From positions 1-64,000 of the forward strand of contig NZ_QVMO01000001.1 of assembly GCF_010501055.1 (NCBI RefSeq): a stretch of 64,000 bases of DNA, read 5' to 3'. This stretch comes from Dysgonomonas sp. 521 (GTDB lineage: Bacteria; Bacteroidota; Bacteroidia; Bacteroidales; Dysgonomonadaceae). Shown piece after piece: positions 36,995-45,952 of the stretch; within the stretch, counting starts at the first letter, position 1; every line of letters begins with the position of its first letter. The notes under the pieces are model-generated. The model searched no databases. It was not told the origin of the DNA and was given only the letters and a program-made list of their open reading frames with translations. The position numbers were made by a program, and so were the translations under genes.

Positions 36995-38047
36995 ATGACA
37001 GATAAGGAAATATTATTGTTACGCCTGGCTAATCAGCAGTTAGCAGGAAGTGATATAAAAGAGCCTCACAAGCTTGTAGGGTGGATGGGGGCTATGCAGT
37101 CCCAGAATTATGAAATGGCTAAATGGGGTATCGGTTGCCGTATACAAGGCATAACGAATAAGGATGTTGAAAGATCATATGATGATGGCGATATTATACG
37201 CTTACATATCTTGCGTCCTACATGGCATTTTGTGTCCAAAGACGATATTTACTGGATGCTGTATCTGAGCGCGCACAGAGTAAAAATGGCTAATAATTCG
37301 GCTGATAAGGTATTGGGCTTAACGGATGATTTGATAAAAAAAACGAATTCTATAATAGAGAAGGCTCTCAGGGACAATGCACATCTAACGCGCGAAGAAC
37401 TAAAGAATGCGATAAACGATGCCGGTATAGAGGCCGATAACCGCAGGGTTAACCATATCATGTTCAGGGCCGAAACCAGCAGCCTGGTCTGCAATGGCGC
37501 TATGAGAGGAAAAAAGCAAACATACGCTCTGTTGGAAGAACGGGTGCCTAAGACAACGGATACTTTCGATAAAGATGAGTGCCTGTATAAGTTAGCCTAT
37601 AAATACTTCAGAAGCCACGGCCCGGCAACCCTTCCTGATTTTATCTGGTGGTCGGGTTTGACTACTACAGATTGCAGGCGTGCTGTGGAATTAATCAAGG
37701 ACGATTTTATATTAGAGCCGGTAGGAGGGCAAACCTATATTTTCCATAGAGAATCAGTTCCTACAGATGAGGTGCATCTAATCAATTTATTGCCTGCCTT
37801 TGATGAATTTATAGTTAGTTACAAAGATCGTAAAGAGACACTTCATACAGACCATCATAAGAAGATTATCACAAGCCCGGGTATATTCCAGCCCTCTATA
37901 TCCAAAGATGGTAAAACGATTGGTTCATGGAAAAAGGCTTCTACAAAGAAAGATATTATTACTGCGGAATACTTCGAACCAGTAAATAAATCTACAGAGA
38001 AGCTGATCGGTAAAGCGGCTGAAAGATTTAAGGCGTATATGCTCTAA
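36995..38047 (+). CDS. Winged-helix DNA-binding domain protein (HTH_42/AlkX-like)
   Basis: A 350-residue protein of the HTH_42 family (formerly DUF1006). Typical segments are LLRLANQQLAG at the start, LVGWMGAMQSQNYEMAKWGIG near residue 29, HILRPTWHFVSKDDI near 73, and a C-terminal INLLPAFDEFIVSY and GSWKKA. Family members include DNA glycosylase-like proteins that act on interstrand crosslinks, but many are uncharacterised. It lies just downstream of nadC, may share the transcript, and ends 4 bases into the convergent DUF3667 gene. Confidence 0.85.
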   Translation: MTDKEILLLRLANQQLAGSDIKEPHKLVGWMGAMQSQNYEMAKWGIGCRIQGITNKDVERSYDDGDIIRLHILRPTWHFVSKDDIYWMLYLSAHRVKMANNSADKVLGLTDDLIKKTNSIIEKALRDNAHLTREELKNAINDAGIEADNRRVNHIMFRAETSSLVCNGAMRGKKQTYALLEERVPKTTDTFDKDECLYKLAYKYFRSHGPATLPDFIWWSGLTTTDCRRAVELIKDDFILEPVGGQTYIFHRESVPTDEVHLINLLPAFDEFIVSYKDRKETLHTDHHKKIITSPGIFQPSISKDGKTIGSWKKASTKKDIITAEYFEPVNKSTEKLIGKAAERFKAYML

Positions 38048-39042
38048 GCATATATGAGATATATTACTAACATAAGGTATAGCAAAAAAGTGACGGCGAT
38101 AAAGAAGGTGTTTATACCCATAAGAAAGAAGGATTTGATATTGGATACAGCTCTTCTTTCCCCATAAAAAACACGATTACCCCTGAAAAAATAGAAAGTT
38201 ATATAAAAGAAAGAGAAACTGTATAGTAATACTTCCGGCAGGGCACTGTCAGTGTTTATCAACTCTATCAGGTACATAAGAATATAACCGATAGATATCG
38301 TAAGCAATACTACGGAGAAAAAGTGTAGCGTGAATATCCCGCTGTCGAAATAATAACGTTTCTTTTTATTGTGGAATACCCAAAGCCAGAAAGCGAAAAA
38401 GGGCATATATACAAATAGAACTTTAGGTATATTGTGGGTAAAAAAATCGATCGCCTTATCTAGCCTGTCTTTGTCTTTTATATTTGCCAGCATAGCTAAC
38501 AATGTCTTATATACCTTATTATCAGGGCTTATTATTTGTTTTTCAGCTGATCTCGTCCGGTATAGAGAATCCAGCTTGAAAGCCACTTCTTCAGCAGATG
38601 TATCATCGAATAGTTCTATTTCATCATCGTTGTCTGTTTGTGTAGTTATGTCGTTGTTCTCTAGCTGTTTACCGCCTTTATTGTGTTGCGCTACCTTTTC
38701 TGTTTTTTTGCCGTCGGCATCAGATATCGTAGGCAAAAGGGTTGGAATGAAAAAAGCGGCGAAGCTTATAAATATATAGAGGGTAAAAGGATTCACATAC
38801 GATTTCCTTTTACCCTTCATATATTCTACCGACAGTTTTCCCGGAGATAGGAACAGTAGTTTTGTTGTTCGCCAGAAAGAACTGTCATAATGTATAAAAT
38901 CGAAAATGAAGTGAGTGAACAAATGATGGAAAGATTGCCTGCTTTCGCTGTTTTCCTGCCCGCATTTAGGACAAAAGTTACTTTCAACAAAAGCGCCGCA
39001 GTTCTGGCAAACCTTATTCTTTCTTATTTTATGTTTACTCAT
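38044..39042 (-). CDS. DUF3667 membrane protein with zinc ribbon
   Basis: A 332-residue protein. Residues 11-30 carry a zinc ribbon with CQNCGAF and CPKCGQE. A soluble region (KLLFLSPGKLSVEYMKGKRKSYVNPFTLYIFISF) holds the first helix; an acidic low-complexity stretch spans about 115-160; and four more helices follow in the last 130 residues. This is the DUF3667 architecture of Bacteroidetes; function unknown. It ends in a 4-base overlap with the convergent HTH_42 gene. Confidence 0.85.
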   Translation of the reverse strand: MSKHKIRKNKVCQNCGAFVESNFCPKCGQENSESRQSFHHLFTHFIFDFIHYDSSFWRTTKLLFLSPGKLSVEYMKGKRKSYVNPFTLYIFISFAAFFIPTLLPTISDADGKKTEKVAQHNKGGKQLENNDITTQTDNDDEIELFDDTSAEEVAFKLDSLYRTRSAEKQIISPDNKVYKTLLAMLANIKDKDRLDKAIDFFTHNIPKVLFVYMPFFAFWLWVFHNKKKRYYFDSGIFTLHFFSVVLLTISIGYILMYLIELINTDSALPEVLLYSFSFFYITFYFFRGNRVFYGERRAVSNIKSFFLMGINTFFIAVTFLLYLMLVIYLIYA

Positions 39043-39066
39043 AGTTTTTAAGAAGGCGTTACTTAC

Positions 39067-39828
39067 TTACTTACTGAGGCGGTAAGTGATGCCGATAGTT
39101 CCGTATGTATTTCGCAATTTAAATTTGATCGGATTCGAACCCGAATAGAAATAAGGCATTAAACCCCATGAAAGGCTTCCATAAAATCCGATTCTATTAT
39201 TCAACCTGAATTCTGCACCTCCTAATAAACCGAAATCGTAATCGCGCGTATCGTCACTGAAGTCGAAGGTGGCGCCATCTCCTGTTATTTCCTGTTTTTG
39301 TCCTACCGGCGAATCTATTCTTATATATCCGTCATTGACACTGCCGTCGAATGTCGAAGAAAGTGTTTTTGCCGCATATATCCCCAGTCTTGCCTGCCAT
39401 TTGGGGTTGAACGTATAAGTAGCGTATACGGGAACTGTAAGATAAGTCATATCTACGTTTGTCTTGTTTTTCCCGACAAAATATCCTGTCAGCTTATCTC
39501 CGCCGTCAGCCAGCGTAACACTTGTGTACATGTACTTTACGTGGTCTGTGACCCTCATACCTTTCCAGTCGAGTGTAAGCCCGGTGCCTACGCCCCATTT
39601 GTCAGTGAGGTTGTAAACTATATTAAGCCCTATCTGGGGATTAATCTTAGGATTATAGCTGTTTATTTCTCTTACCTCGGCCGGAATAGGCATCGGAGCT
39701 GTTGCTCCAAAGTTGAAACCTAACAGAAAGCTTAAATCCAATGTCTTTTTATCTGTATCCTGAGCCGATACACCAGTATAAAAGAATAATGCTGCAAACA
39801 GGGCTATTATATTATATTTTAATTTCAT
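39067..39828 (-). CDS. Outer-membrane beta-barrel protein (PorT/OmpW-like)
   Basis: A 253-residue protein; the signal peptide ends at SAQ near residue 23. The mature part is a run of alternating beta strands (LGFNFGATAP, GLNIVYNLTDKWGVGTGLTLDWKGMRV, TVPVYATYTFNPKWQARLGIYAAK, GLLGGAEFRLNNRIGFYGSLSWGL) ending GTIGITYRLSK with the usual aromatic-free Bacteroidetes tail. This fits the 'outer membrane beta-barrel' PF13568-type family. It is 14 bases downstream of the PCMD gene. Confidence 0.82.
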   Translation of the reverse strand: MKLKYNIIALFAALFFYTGVSAQDTDKKTLDLSFLLGFNFGATAPMPIPAEVREINSYNPKINPQIGLNIVYNLTDKWGVGTGLTLDWKGMRVTDHVKYMYTSVTLADGGDKLTGYFVGKNKTNVDMTYLTVPVYATYTFNPKWQARLGIYAAKTLSSTFDGSVNDGYIRIDSPVGQKQEITGDGATFDFSDDTRDYDFGLLGGAEFRLNNRIGFYGSLSWGLMPYFYSGSNPIKFKLRNTYGTIGITYRLSK

Positions 39829-39842
39829 ACGATAATTTCAAT

Positions 39843-40949
39843 TTAATTTACCGGATCACATATAACCTCTAAATCATCTACTACCAGTTTACTGCCTACC
39901 GCGCCCTGATATTCGTTACCGTCTTTGCTGGATGACAATACAATGGTAAGGCGATAATCATTTTTGGTAAAATCTAAACTTTCGGTATATTTGAATGGTA
40001 TGGAGAATTTAGTAAATCCGTTTATAGCAGGGGTTTCTACCATATCTTTGGCTTTTAATGCCCATCTGGCTGTGCAGACAACACGATCGGAGGTTATTAT
40101 TGTTTCCCCGTCGAGATATTCTTCGTTGGCAGCAGCCCCTTTGGTAACTTTAAATAATGTAGCGTACATGGACAGTGAGTCTGTCCTGTGCGGTATCACT
40201 TCTCCATTGGTACCGGTAAACACCTCGCCAGGAGTATATTTATAGTATCCGTTAAACATGATCGGCCTTCCGTTCTCTATAGGGTGGGCTTGTCCTAATT
40301 TAAGTGATAACAAAGGATTCGACATGTTTGCCGAGAATGCTCCCCTGAAAAGATTACCTGCAAAGATCGGATAATCTTTGCCGAAAATAGTAGTTCCTTT
40401 TATCGTTTGCAATACTGTGCCGTATTGGCCATTGACACAGTCTGTTGTTTTATCAGTAGGATACTGGTCGATAATAAGAGCGCCTGTTCCCACCAGAATA
40501 GCCAGGCCGGAGTTGGCGTTACTCCAAAGTAAATCACTTAATACCGGATAAGGAGCTTTTTCTGTGCCCATTGTAGTCCAGTCCTCAAATGTATGTTTCA
40601 GGCTGATCTTGGACGACACGGTTACCGTGTATTCTTTATAATACCTGCCGTCTTCGGAGGTTACGGTATATTTAACCTGCTTGTCGTTTGAGAAATCCTG
40701 CGCGACACCCGATGCAGGCTGTATAGTCGCTCCCGGACTAACTTCGATGACAGGTACGATGCGGCTATAATCGGCTTTTTCCGATACGATCAGTTGTACG
40801 GTATGTTCGGATATGGCACGTGTAATATACGTATCGTCATCTACACTCATATCTATAATATCAGCTTCCATGTTAAGGGCTTCGTCTTTAATACAAGATG
40901 TGGCTCCCAATATTATAATGATATATAACAGGAAAGGATTAAGTCTCAT
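39843..40949 (-). CDS. PCMD-domain lipoprotein
   Basis: A 368-residue lipoprotein: lipobox ATSC with Cys19. An N-terminal immunoglobulin-like segment (residues 25-115, ending YKEYTVTV) is followed by a C-terminal 'putative carbohydrate metabolism domain' (residues 120-368), recognised by FEDWTTMG, the W-N-x-N strand SNANSGLAIL and the KLVVDDLEVI end. PCMD proteins are surface lipoproteins of Bacteroidetes, perhaps glycan-binding. It is probably in an operon with the downstream beta-barrel gene. Confidence 0.8.
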   Translation of the reverse strand: MRLNPFLLYIIIILGATSCIKDEALNMEADIIDMSVDDDTYITRAISEHTVQLIVSEKADYSRIVPVIEVSPGATIQPASGVAQDFSNDKQVKYTVTSEDGRYYKEYTVTVSSKISLKHTFEDWTTMGTEKAPYPVLSDLLWSNANSGLAILVGTGALIIDQYPTDKTTDCVNGQYGTVLQTIKGTTIFGKDYPIFAGNLFRGAFSANMSNPLLSLKLGQAHPIENGRPIMFNGYYKYTPGEVFTGTNGEVIPHRTDSLSMYATLFKVTKGAAANEEYLDGETIITSDRVVCTARWALKAKDMVETPAINGFTKFSIPFKYTESLDFTKNDYRLTIVLSSSKDGNEYQGAVGSKLVVDDLEVICDPVN

Positions 40950-41118
40950 AAAGCAATAATTAAATTATACGCGGTCAAAGGTACATAATGATTTTAAGGC
41001 TGAAGTTTCCCGATTATCTAATTAACAGATTTTAATATAATGGGAGGCTTCAGTAAGCAGGATATCATCTCAACTGAAGATGAATAGACAAAGTTTTGAT
41101 AGACAATGTGAGTGAAAC

Positions 41119-41343
41119 TTAATAATAAATCTCTGATGGATCGCTAATAAGCTCTACATACAAATTATCATTGTCGTTTGAGAATTTTATTTTATTTTCT
41201 CTCGACAACCAACCCAAAGCAAGTAGTATAAACGAATCCTTGTAGTTCGTTAACTCTTCGATTTCCTTTATCGATAACCTGCCTTTTTCTGATAAGTATC
41301 TCCATATTGCACCCGCATTGATTCCAATATCCTTTTTTAGCAT
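41119..41343 (-). CDS. Winged helix-turn-helix protein (DUF2582 type)
   Basis: A 74-residue protein matching PF10771: IGINAGAIWRYLSEKGRLSIKEIEELTNYKDSFILLALGWLSRENKIKF-type order, one winged helix without other domains. DNA binding is expected from the fold but not shown for the family. It is the last gene of the lipid locus, 33 bases after the small membrane protein gene; it may belong to that transcript or be independent. Confidence 0.75.
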   Translation of the reverse strand: MLKKDIGINAGAIWRYLSEKGRLSIKEIEELTNYKDSFILLALGWLSRENKIKFSNDNDNLYVELISDPSEIYY

Positions 41344-41376
41344 AATGTGTTGGTTTTTAGTTGGGATAAAATTGTA

Positions 41377-41583
41377 CTACGCTTCTTCTCTGTTGTACAA
41401 TGTAGCGAATAGTCCTCCGAGTATCGCGCCCAGCCCGCAATTTACCCACCATTCGGCCGAGAGCGGGTACGTGCCCCAATAACAGGTAACATAATACCAA
41501 TAGGTATATCCTGCTATAATGCCCAGCAGGATACCTATCAGCACTATTTTGTTATTATATATAAAAATGAAGATGTCCTTCAT
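41377..41583 (-). CDS. Small two-helix membrane protein (DUF6132-like)
   Basis: A 68-residue protein: helix one at residues 11-31 (IVLIGILLGIIAGYTYWYY), a Cys- and Gly-containing loop (TCYWGTYPLSAE) and helix two at 46-62 (VNCGLGAILGGLFATLY). Small Bacteroidetes DUF6132 proteins share the GxxxGY-YY-x-C-x-G-T layout. It starts 11 bases after the lpxC stop, so it is very probably in the same operon. Function unknown. Confidence 0.7.
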   Translation of the reverse strand: MKDIFIFIYNNKIVLIGILLGIIAGYTYWYYVTCYWGTYPLSAEWWVNCGLGAILGGLFATLYNREEA

Positions 41584-41594
41584 CTTTCATCTGA

Positions 41595-42578
41595 TTAACG
41601 GCTCCATGAATAATAACCTGCATGAACTGCTTCGCCAACCATCATAGGCACTTCTTCCTTTATGTTTGGATACACAGCTTCCCTGATAGCTCTGGCAAAC
41701 AGATTGTTTATTTTATGGCCGGGGCAGTTGGCGATAACTTTACCCTTGATAAAATGCCCTACTAATGCCAGGTCTCCGATTATGTCCAACAGTTTATGCC
41801 TTGCCGGTTCGTTAGGGTAGAGTAGGGGCTTGTTCATAATATACCCCAGTTTGGATGAATCTTTCCTTTTAGTACCCATCATATCAGCCAGCTGATCGAA
41901 TTTTTGCTGTTCTATCGGCTTGTCATATATTACGATAGCATTGTCCAAATCGCCGCCTTTTACAAGGTTGCTATTAAGCAGAGGCTCTATCTCTTTTACA
42001 AATACGAATGTTCTGGCAGAAGCGAAATCTTTTGTAAATTCAGAGATGTCATTCATTGTCGCATCCTGCCTTCTTAAGAATGTAGAGTTGAACGCTATCT
42101 GTGATTGTATGCTGAATGATTCGTCCGGTACAAGCAGCATTGAAGACCCTGTTGTCTTATCTACTACTTTGATCTTCTTCCGTTTGATCGAAATATATTC
42201 CCTGATGGCACTTTGTTGCTGGGTGCCTACTTCTTTTATTTTGCTGACAAATAGGATAGAGCTGCCATCCAGAATGGGGAACTCGGGTCCGTCTACGTCG
42301 ATTAAGCAATTGTCTATTTCGCAAGCATACAGTGCTGCCATGGCATGTTCCACTGTGCTCACCTGCACGCCGTTTGCCGAGAGGACAGTACCTCTTTGCG
42401 TTCCTGTCACATTTTCAGCTAAAGCGTCAATGATTGGCTGTCCCGGTACATCTACACGTCTGATTTTATACCCATGATTTTCAGGGGCAGGATTAAATGT
42501 TAAATGAATTTTTAACCCTGTGTGCAGTCCTTTACCTTCCAGGGAAAAGCAGCTTTTTAAAGTACGTTGATTAACCAT
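41595..42578 (-). CDS. lpxC: Stand-alone LpxC-type deacetylase (paralogue)
   Basis: Deacetylates UDP-3-O-acyl-GlcNAc, the committed step of lipid A synthesis, on the inner face of the cytoplasmic membrane. All key residues are visible: E77 and H78 (TVEHAMAAL), H261 and D265 (ARHKLLDIIGDL) and H288 (CPGHKINN), with the E. coli spacing of zinc ligands and catalytic groups. In Bacteroidetes the housekeeping LpxC is normally fused to FabZ (about 460 residues); this 327-residue protein has no FabZ and ends in an unusual SWSR tail. It lies in a TetR-controlled string with fabH- and pldA-like genes. Confidence 0.88.
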   Translation of the reverse strand: MVNQRTLKSCFSLEGKGLHTGLKIHLTFNPAPENHGYKIRRVDVPGQPIIDALAENVTGTQRGTVLSANGVQVSTVEHAMAALYACEIDNCLIDVDGPEFPILDGSSILFVSKIKEVGTQQQSAIREYISIKRKKIKVVDKTTGSSMLLVPDESFSIQSQIAFNSTFLRRQDATMNDISEFTKDFASARTFVFVKEIEPLLNSNLVKGGDLDNAIVIYDKPIEQQKFDQLADMMGTKRKDSSKLGYIMNKPLLYPNEPARHKLLDIIGDLALVGHFIKGKVIANCPGHKINNLFARAIREAVYPNIKEEVPMMVGEAVHAGYYSWSR

Positions 42579-42602
42579 AATGATCTTTGTTTTATTTATA
42601 TT

Positions 42603-43550
42603 TCAGGGTATTTTCACAAGGCACGAACCTGTGGAATATCCTCCGCCGAAGACTGATAAACATATCAGATTTCCGGATGTGTATTTATCTATGTTCTGCG
42701 CAAAAACCAGAAGAGCGCTAGCTGAGCCTGTGTTACCTAATTCTTCGATATTAGATAATAGGATTTCTTCTTTCATGTCCAGCTGTTTGATCACATTTTT
42801 AAGAATTCTCATATTGGCCTGATGCCCAATGAAGAAAGTAAGGTCGTCCAGTGAGTATCCGTTTAGCTCTACTATATCCTTTGTATTCTGTACAATGTAT
42901 GTGCAAGCCTGCATAAAGACATCTTTTCCATGAGGCATTTTCAATCCGCCATTTTTAGGATCGAGGTAAACACCTTTGGGCCCCTGGCCTATGTGTCCGA
43001 GGCCTTGTGTCGTAATATCCAGTATTTCCGGGTCTTTTTTAGAATAGGACTTATCCGAAAAGAAATATGCGGTCGCTCCATCGCCCCATAGGTGCCCTGA
43101 CATACAATCTGTATCGTCAGAATAGGTTGAATTCCGGTCAGCACATATTAGTAATGCTTTTTCTGCAATTTGCGTTGTAAGGAATGAATATATAATCTCC
43201 ATCGCATTAATAGCCGATGAGCAGGCGGATGATATAAGAAAGACTTTTGCATTTTCGATGTTATACTCACGTTGGATCTGATGTCCTGTTGTGGCAATTG
43301 TATCCGAAGGGGTATATGATGCAAAAATTATCAGATCTACATCTTCTATATTATAGGGTAGCTTAGGCAATGCATTCATTACAGCCTGGCTGCTCATATA
43401 ATCCAAAGTCTCTTTTTCGGAAGCTCTGGACCGGGTCTTGATACCTGTCCGTTGAGCGATCCAATCATTGGTAAGACCGCTTGTTTGGGAAAAGTAATCG
43501 TTGGTAATCCTTTTTTCCGGAATATAATATCCTATTGAATTTATATACAT
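42603..43550 (-). CDS. FabH-like 3-oxoacyl-ACP synthase III
   Basis: A 315-residue ketoacyl synthase III. The triad is intact and at nearly the E. coli positions: C110 (SSACSSAINAME), H243 (FIGHQANM) and N273 (LGNTGSASA). The ACP-docking and CoA-binding helices are recognisable. FabH starts fatty acid chains from acyl-CoA and malonyl-ACP; paralogues in gene clusters prime unusual acyl chains. It is 24 bases upstream of lpxC and 25 bases after the thioredoxin-like gene. A dedicated role in an altered acyl supply for lipid A is inference. Confidence 0.88.
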   Translation of the reverse strand: MYINSIGYYIPEKRITNDYFSQTSGLTNDWIAQRTGIKTRSRASEKETLDYMSSQAVMNALPKLPYNIEDVDLIIFASYTPSDTIATTGHQIQREYNIENAKVFLISSACSSAINAMEIIYSFLTTQIAEKALLICADRNSTYSDDTDCMSGHLWGDGATAYFFSDKSYSKKDPEILDITTQGLGHIGQGPKGVYLDPKNGGLKMPHGKDVFMQACTYIVQNTKDIVELNGYSLDDLTFFIGHQANMRILKNVIKQLDMKEEILLSNIEELGNTGSASALLVFAQNIDKYTSGNLICLSVFGGGYSTGSCLVKIP

Positions 43551-43575
43551 ACTAGTGTCTATTATTTAGCCTGTT

Positions 43576-44013
43576 TTACTTCATTATTCTATTATAGATA
43601 ATCTCTAGGTTTGTAGTCGGAACGACTCCCATTATGCGGTCTATCTCTTTATTACCCTTGAATACGAGTATGCTTGGTACTCCCGATACATTATATTTTG
43701 TATACAATTCAGGGTTCTTGTTGATTTCCGATCTGTAAAACTTAATATCCTGATTCGAAATCCTGCTTATATTATCCATCATCTTGTTGCATATATCTGA
43801 ATTTTCATTGTAGAATATGACAGATACGATATTTGAAGAATCTTTATCCAATACGGACAGGTCGTTCAATTCTTCAAAATGTATGTCTTCATCCATATTG
43901 TAGGATGTGCCTTGTATTGTCATAGGGCCTACTATGTTGATTACAAAGAGAAATAGGCCTAATAACAGGCAGAAATGCCATGTCTTAAAACGAAATTCTT
44001 TTAGTTTGAACAT
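43576..44013 (-). CDS. Membrane-anchored thioredoxin-like protein with one cysteine
   Basis: A 145-residue protein: an N-terminal transmembrane anchor (residues 13-30) and a thioredoxin fold facing the periplasm (residues 45-145). The active-site motif reads SDIC, so only C75 remains of the usual CxxC; the cis-proline loop VSGVPSILVF (P113) is intact. Without the first cysteine it cannot run the normal disulfide exchange; a chaperone, peroxidase-partner or acyl-transfer role is possible. It starts 1 base after the phospholipase stop, so the two are coupled. Confidence 0.75.
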   Translation of the reverse strand: MFKLKEFRFKTWHFCLLLGLFLFVINIVGPMTIQGTSYNMDEDIHFEELNDLSVLDKDSSNIVSVIFYNENSDICNKMMDNISRISNQDIKFYRSEINKNPELYTKYNVSGVPSILVFKGNKEIDRIMGVVPTTNLEIIYNRIMK

Positions 44014-44014
44014 A

Positions 44015-44923
44015 TTAAAAGAAATTATAGAAGTTCGGTTTGATACATATACCTACTCTTATGTTCATCGCATACCTATTATAATCGAGGAGGCTTTCTC
44101 CATATCCCTGATAGAAACGTGCAAACAAGTATTGATTGGAGCGTTCGGACATCCTGAATGAGGCTGTCAAAGTAGTGTTTACATTTCCCCATCCCTTTCG
44201 TGGGTTAATATCCGCTGACAACCACCACTTATGTTTATTGCTCGTATAATTTATGGAGACAAAGCCTAAGCCTCTGTAATCCAATAAGTCTTTATTGTTT
44301 CCTCCATCTACATAAGGAATCCATACTTCTCCGGAAACATTGAATCGCGCATTGAAATAGTATTTCATCGACAAGCTCAGATAATTCCAGCTCCGCGAGT
44401 CATCTCCATCACGCCCGTTCGATTCATGTTTTATCTGGGCAAATGCGGCACCTACTACGCGATCTTTATATAATATATATTTACCTAATCCTATACCCGG
44501 ATTGTAATTTGTATCTTTAAACGGGCTGGACTCCGCATATATATCCCAAAATGATTTTTGAGTGTAGGTCAGATACAAAAATGTCTTGAATGGCAGGATA
44601 CTCTTTGTTAGCCGTTGCCGTATGCTTATCTGGAAAGATGCGTCGGCTGTATTTTTGTCTATTTTCTTATTCAGCGGAACTCCTGTTACAAAGTAAGTAT
44701 CGCGGTATACAGCAAATGCAGGCATCCTGTCTGCTATCTTTATAGCGTCTTTTTCTGTTATTGCCAAATGCTTTGGACGAAATATATGCGGATCTTGCAT
44801 AGCGCTGTCATATATCTGACGGATACTATCGTTTTCCAGATACATTAAATCGGTGTCATTCTGGGCAAATAATGCAGTAGTGGATAATGTGGTAAATAAT
44901 ATGAATAAATAGTTTCTCAACAT
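44015..44923 (-). CDS. pldA: Outer-membrane phospholipase A
   Basis: Hydrolyses acyl chains of phospholipids that have strayed into the outer leaflet of the outer membrane. It has 302 residues; the signal peptide ends at LFAQ (residue 21). The OMPLA triad has the correct order and spacing: H166 and S168 (KHESNGRDG) and N180 (SRSWNYLS), the same 2 and 12 steps as H142, S144 and N156 of E. coli. The C-terminal strand motif YQGYGESLLDYN is also typical. It is one of the earlier genes in the TetR-linked string. Confidence 0.9.
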   Translation of the reverse strand: MLRNYLFILFTTLSTTALFAQNDTDLMYLENDSIRQIYDSAMQDPHIFRPKHLAITEKDAIKIADRMPAFAVYRDTYFVTGVPLNKKIDKNTADASFQISIRQRLTKSILPFKTFLYLTYTQKSFWDIYAESSPFKDTNYNPGIGLGKYILYKDRVVGAAFAQIKHESNGRDGDDSRSWNYLSLSMKYYFNARFNVSGEVWIPYVDGGNNKDLLDYRGLGFVSINYTSNKHKWWLSADINPRKGWGNVNTTLTASFRMSERSNQYLFARFYQGYGESLLDYNRYAMNIRVGICIKPNFYNFF

Positions 44924-44937
44924 GATTTTTTATGTTA

Positions 44938-45240
44938 TTACCCGAAAATAAATTGGTTGATAAATTTATCACCTTCCAATTCTTCCTTGTTTTTAGTTTT
45001 GATCCCTATTTTATTTAATATATTTTTTAGATCCGTATTGAAAGATTCTGCATATACAATGCTTACTTTCTTTAGAGCCATCAGTAGCGAAAAATAGTTA
45101 TTCTCCGTATTTTCCAGTTTCAGGCTTTCAACGCCTTTAACTTTTTCATTTTCCAGTTCAAAAAGGTTGACAGTAGTGTTATGTTGAATGTTCTTACTTA
45201 AATTCCCTTTTTGTGTTAATATTGCAATTATTTCTGCCAT
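44938..45240 (-). CDS. Small protein of unknown function, NifX-like fold suspected
   Basis: A 100-residue protein if the ATG at 45240 is used (MAEIIAILTQKGNLS). A longer frame begins at a GTG at 45291, but that GTG is the first base triplet of a palindromic operator, and the same false MNDCS start is produced before the regulator gene, so I reject it. The alternating strand-helix order (IAILTQKG, TTVNLFELENEKV, LKKVSIVYAESFNTDLKNILNKIGIK) resembles dinitrogenase cofactor-binding NifX-like domains; this is weak. It is the first gene of the lipid string. Confidence 0.55.
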   Translation of the reverse strand: MAEIIAILTQKGNLSKNIQHNTTVNLFELENEKVKGVESLKLENTENNYFSLLMALKKVSIVYAESFNTDLKNILNKIGIKTKNKEELEGDKFINQFIFG

Positions 45241-45275
45241 ATAGTCTTGTTTTTTATATTTCACCCCTAAATACA

Positions 45276-45291
45276 GTGAACAATCATTCAC
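45276..45291. promoter_or_regulatory. TetR operator upstream of the lipid operon
   Basis: GTGAACAATCATTCAC is a near-perfect palindrome (one mismatch against GTGAACAATCGTTCAC at 45953-45968). It lies 36 bases before the ATG at 45240 and between the regulator gene and the operon it probably controls. Binding by the adjacent TetR protein is inferred from the matched pair of sites. Confidence 0.7.
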
Positions 45292-45311
45292 ATTTTTTGT
45301 TTAAAAAAAGA

Positions 45312-45926
45312 TCATGTTTTTATCAGATTATATAAATAATCCATCACTTGCTTTCTACGCTCCATATCTTTTATTATATCTATGATAAAATTTGCTTCTT
45401 CGCAATGTTTATCGGATGATTCTTTTAGATTGGTGTTGTTGAATATAATAGCCATGATATCGACGTCAACATCGCTTTTTACTTCACCAGCTTCGATGCT
45501 GTTCTTTATTGCATTTCGCCAATTATCAAGTAATCGTCCATTGATGATTTTGAAACGATGAATAAAGTTAGGGTAATGTTTTGCGGCCTGTATCATAAGT
45601 GCGGTATAATTAAGAAAGAAGGTATGGGTAACACCTGCTCTCGTAAATGCGTTAATAATAAACTTCTGGCGTCTGTACATTATTTCGATATATTCAGCAA
45701 GTGTTCTGTCGTCTCTTATATTCTGAAGGATCTTATCAAATAGCCTAAAGAAATAATCATCGATAACGGCATTAAATAATTCCTCTTTATTTTTGAAATA
45801 GCGATACAGAGCCCCCCGCGACATGTTTAATTCTTCCTGTAATACAGATATTGAAGCGCTGTCGTATCCTTTATTCATAAATACGTCGAATGCCCGTCTC
45901 AATATGTATTCTCTACTGTACTTCAT
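45312..45926 (-). CDS. TetR-family transcriptional regulator
   Basis: A 204-residue regulator with start chosen at MKYSREYILRRAF (45926). The frame runs upstream to a GTG at 45968, but that part is the palindromic operator and cannot sensibly be coding. The HTH is at residues 20-50 (YDSASISVLQEELNMSRGALYRYFKNKEELF), the classic TetR form. The C-terminal ligand-binding helices are divergent. Its own operator overlaps the region just downstream of a CATCTTTG -7-like box, so autorepression is expected. It likely senses a lipid or membrane-active compound; that is inference. Confidence 0.88.
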   Translation of the reverse strand: MKYSREYILRRAFDVFMNKGYDSASISVLQEELNMSRGALYRYFKNKEELFNAVIDDYFFRLFDKILQNIRDDRTLAEYIEIMYRRQKFIINAFTRAGVTHTFFLNYTALMIQAAKHYPNFIHRFKIINGRLLDNWRNAIKNSIEAGEVKSDVDVDIMAIIFNNTNLKESSDKHCEEANFIIDIIKDMERRKQVMDYLYNLIKT

Positions 45927-45952
45927 ATTATTTGTAAATGGATTTGTTAAAT

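Noticed and set aside
45241..45291. N-terminal extension MNDCSLYLG of the first operon gene
   Set aside because: The GTG and following codons are the palindromic operator, repeated almost exactly before the TetR gene.
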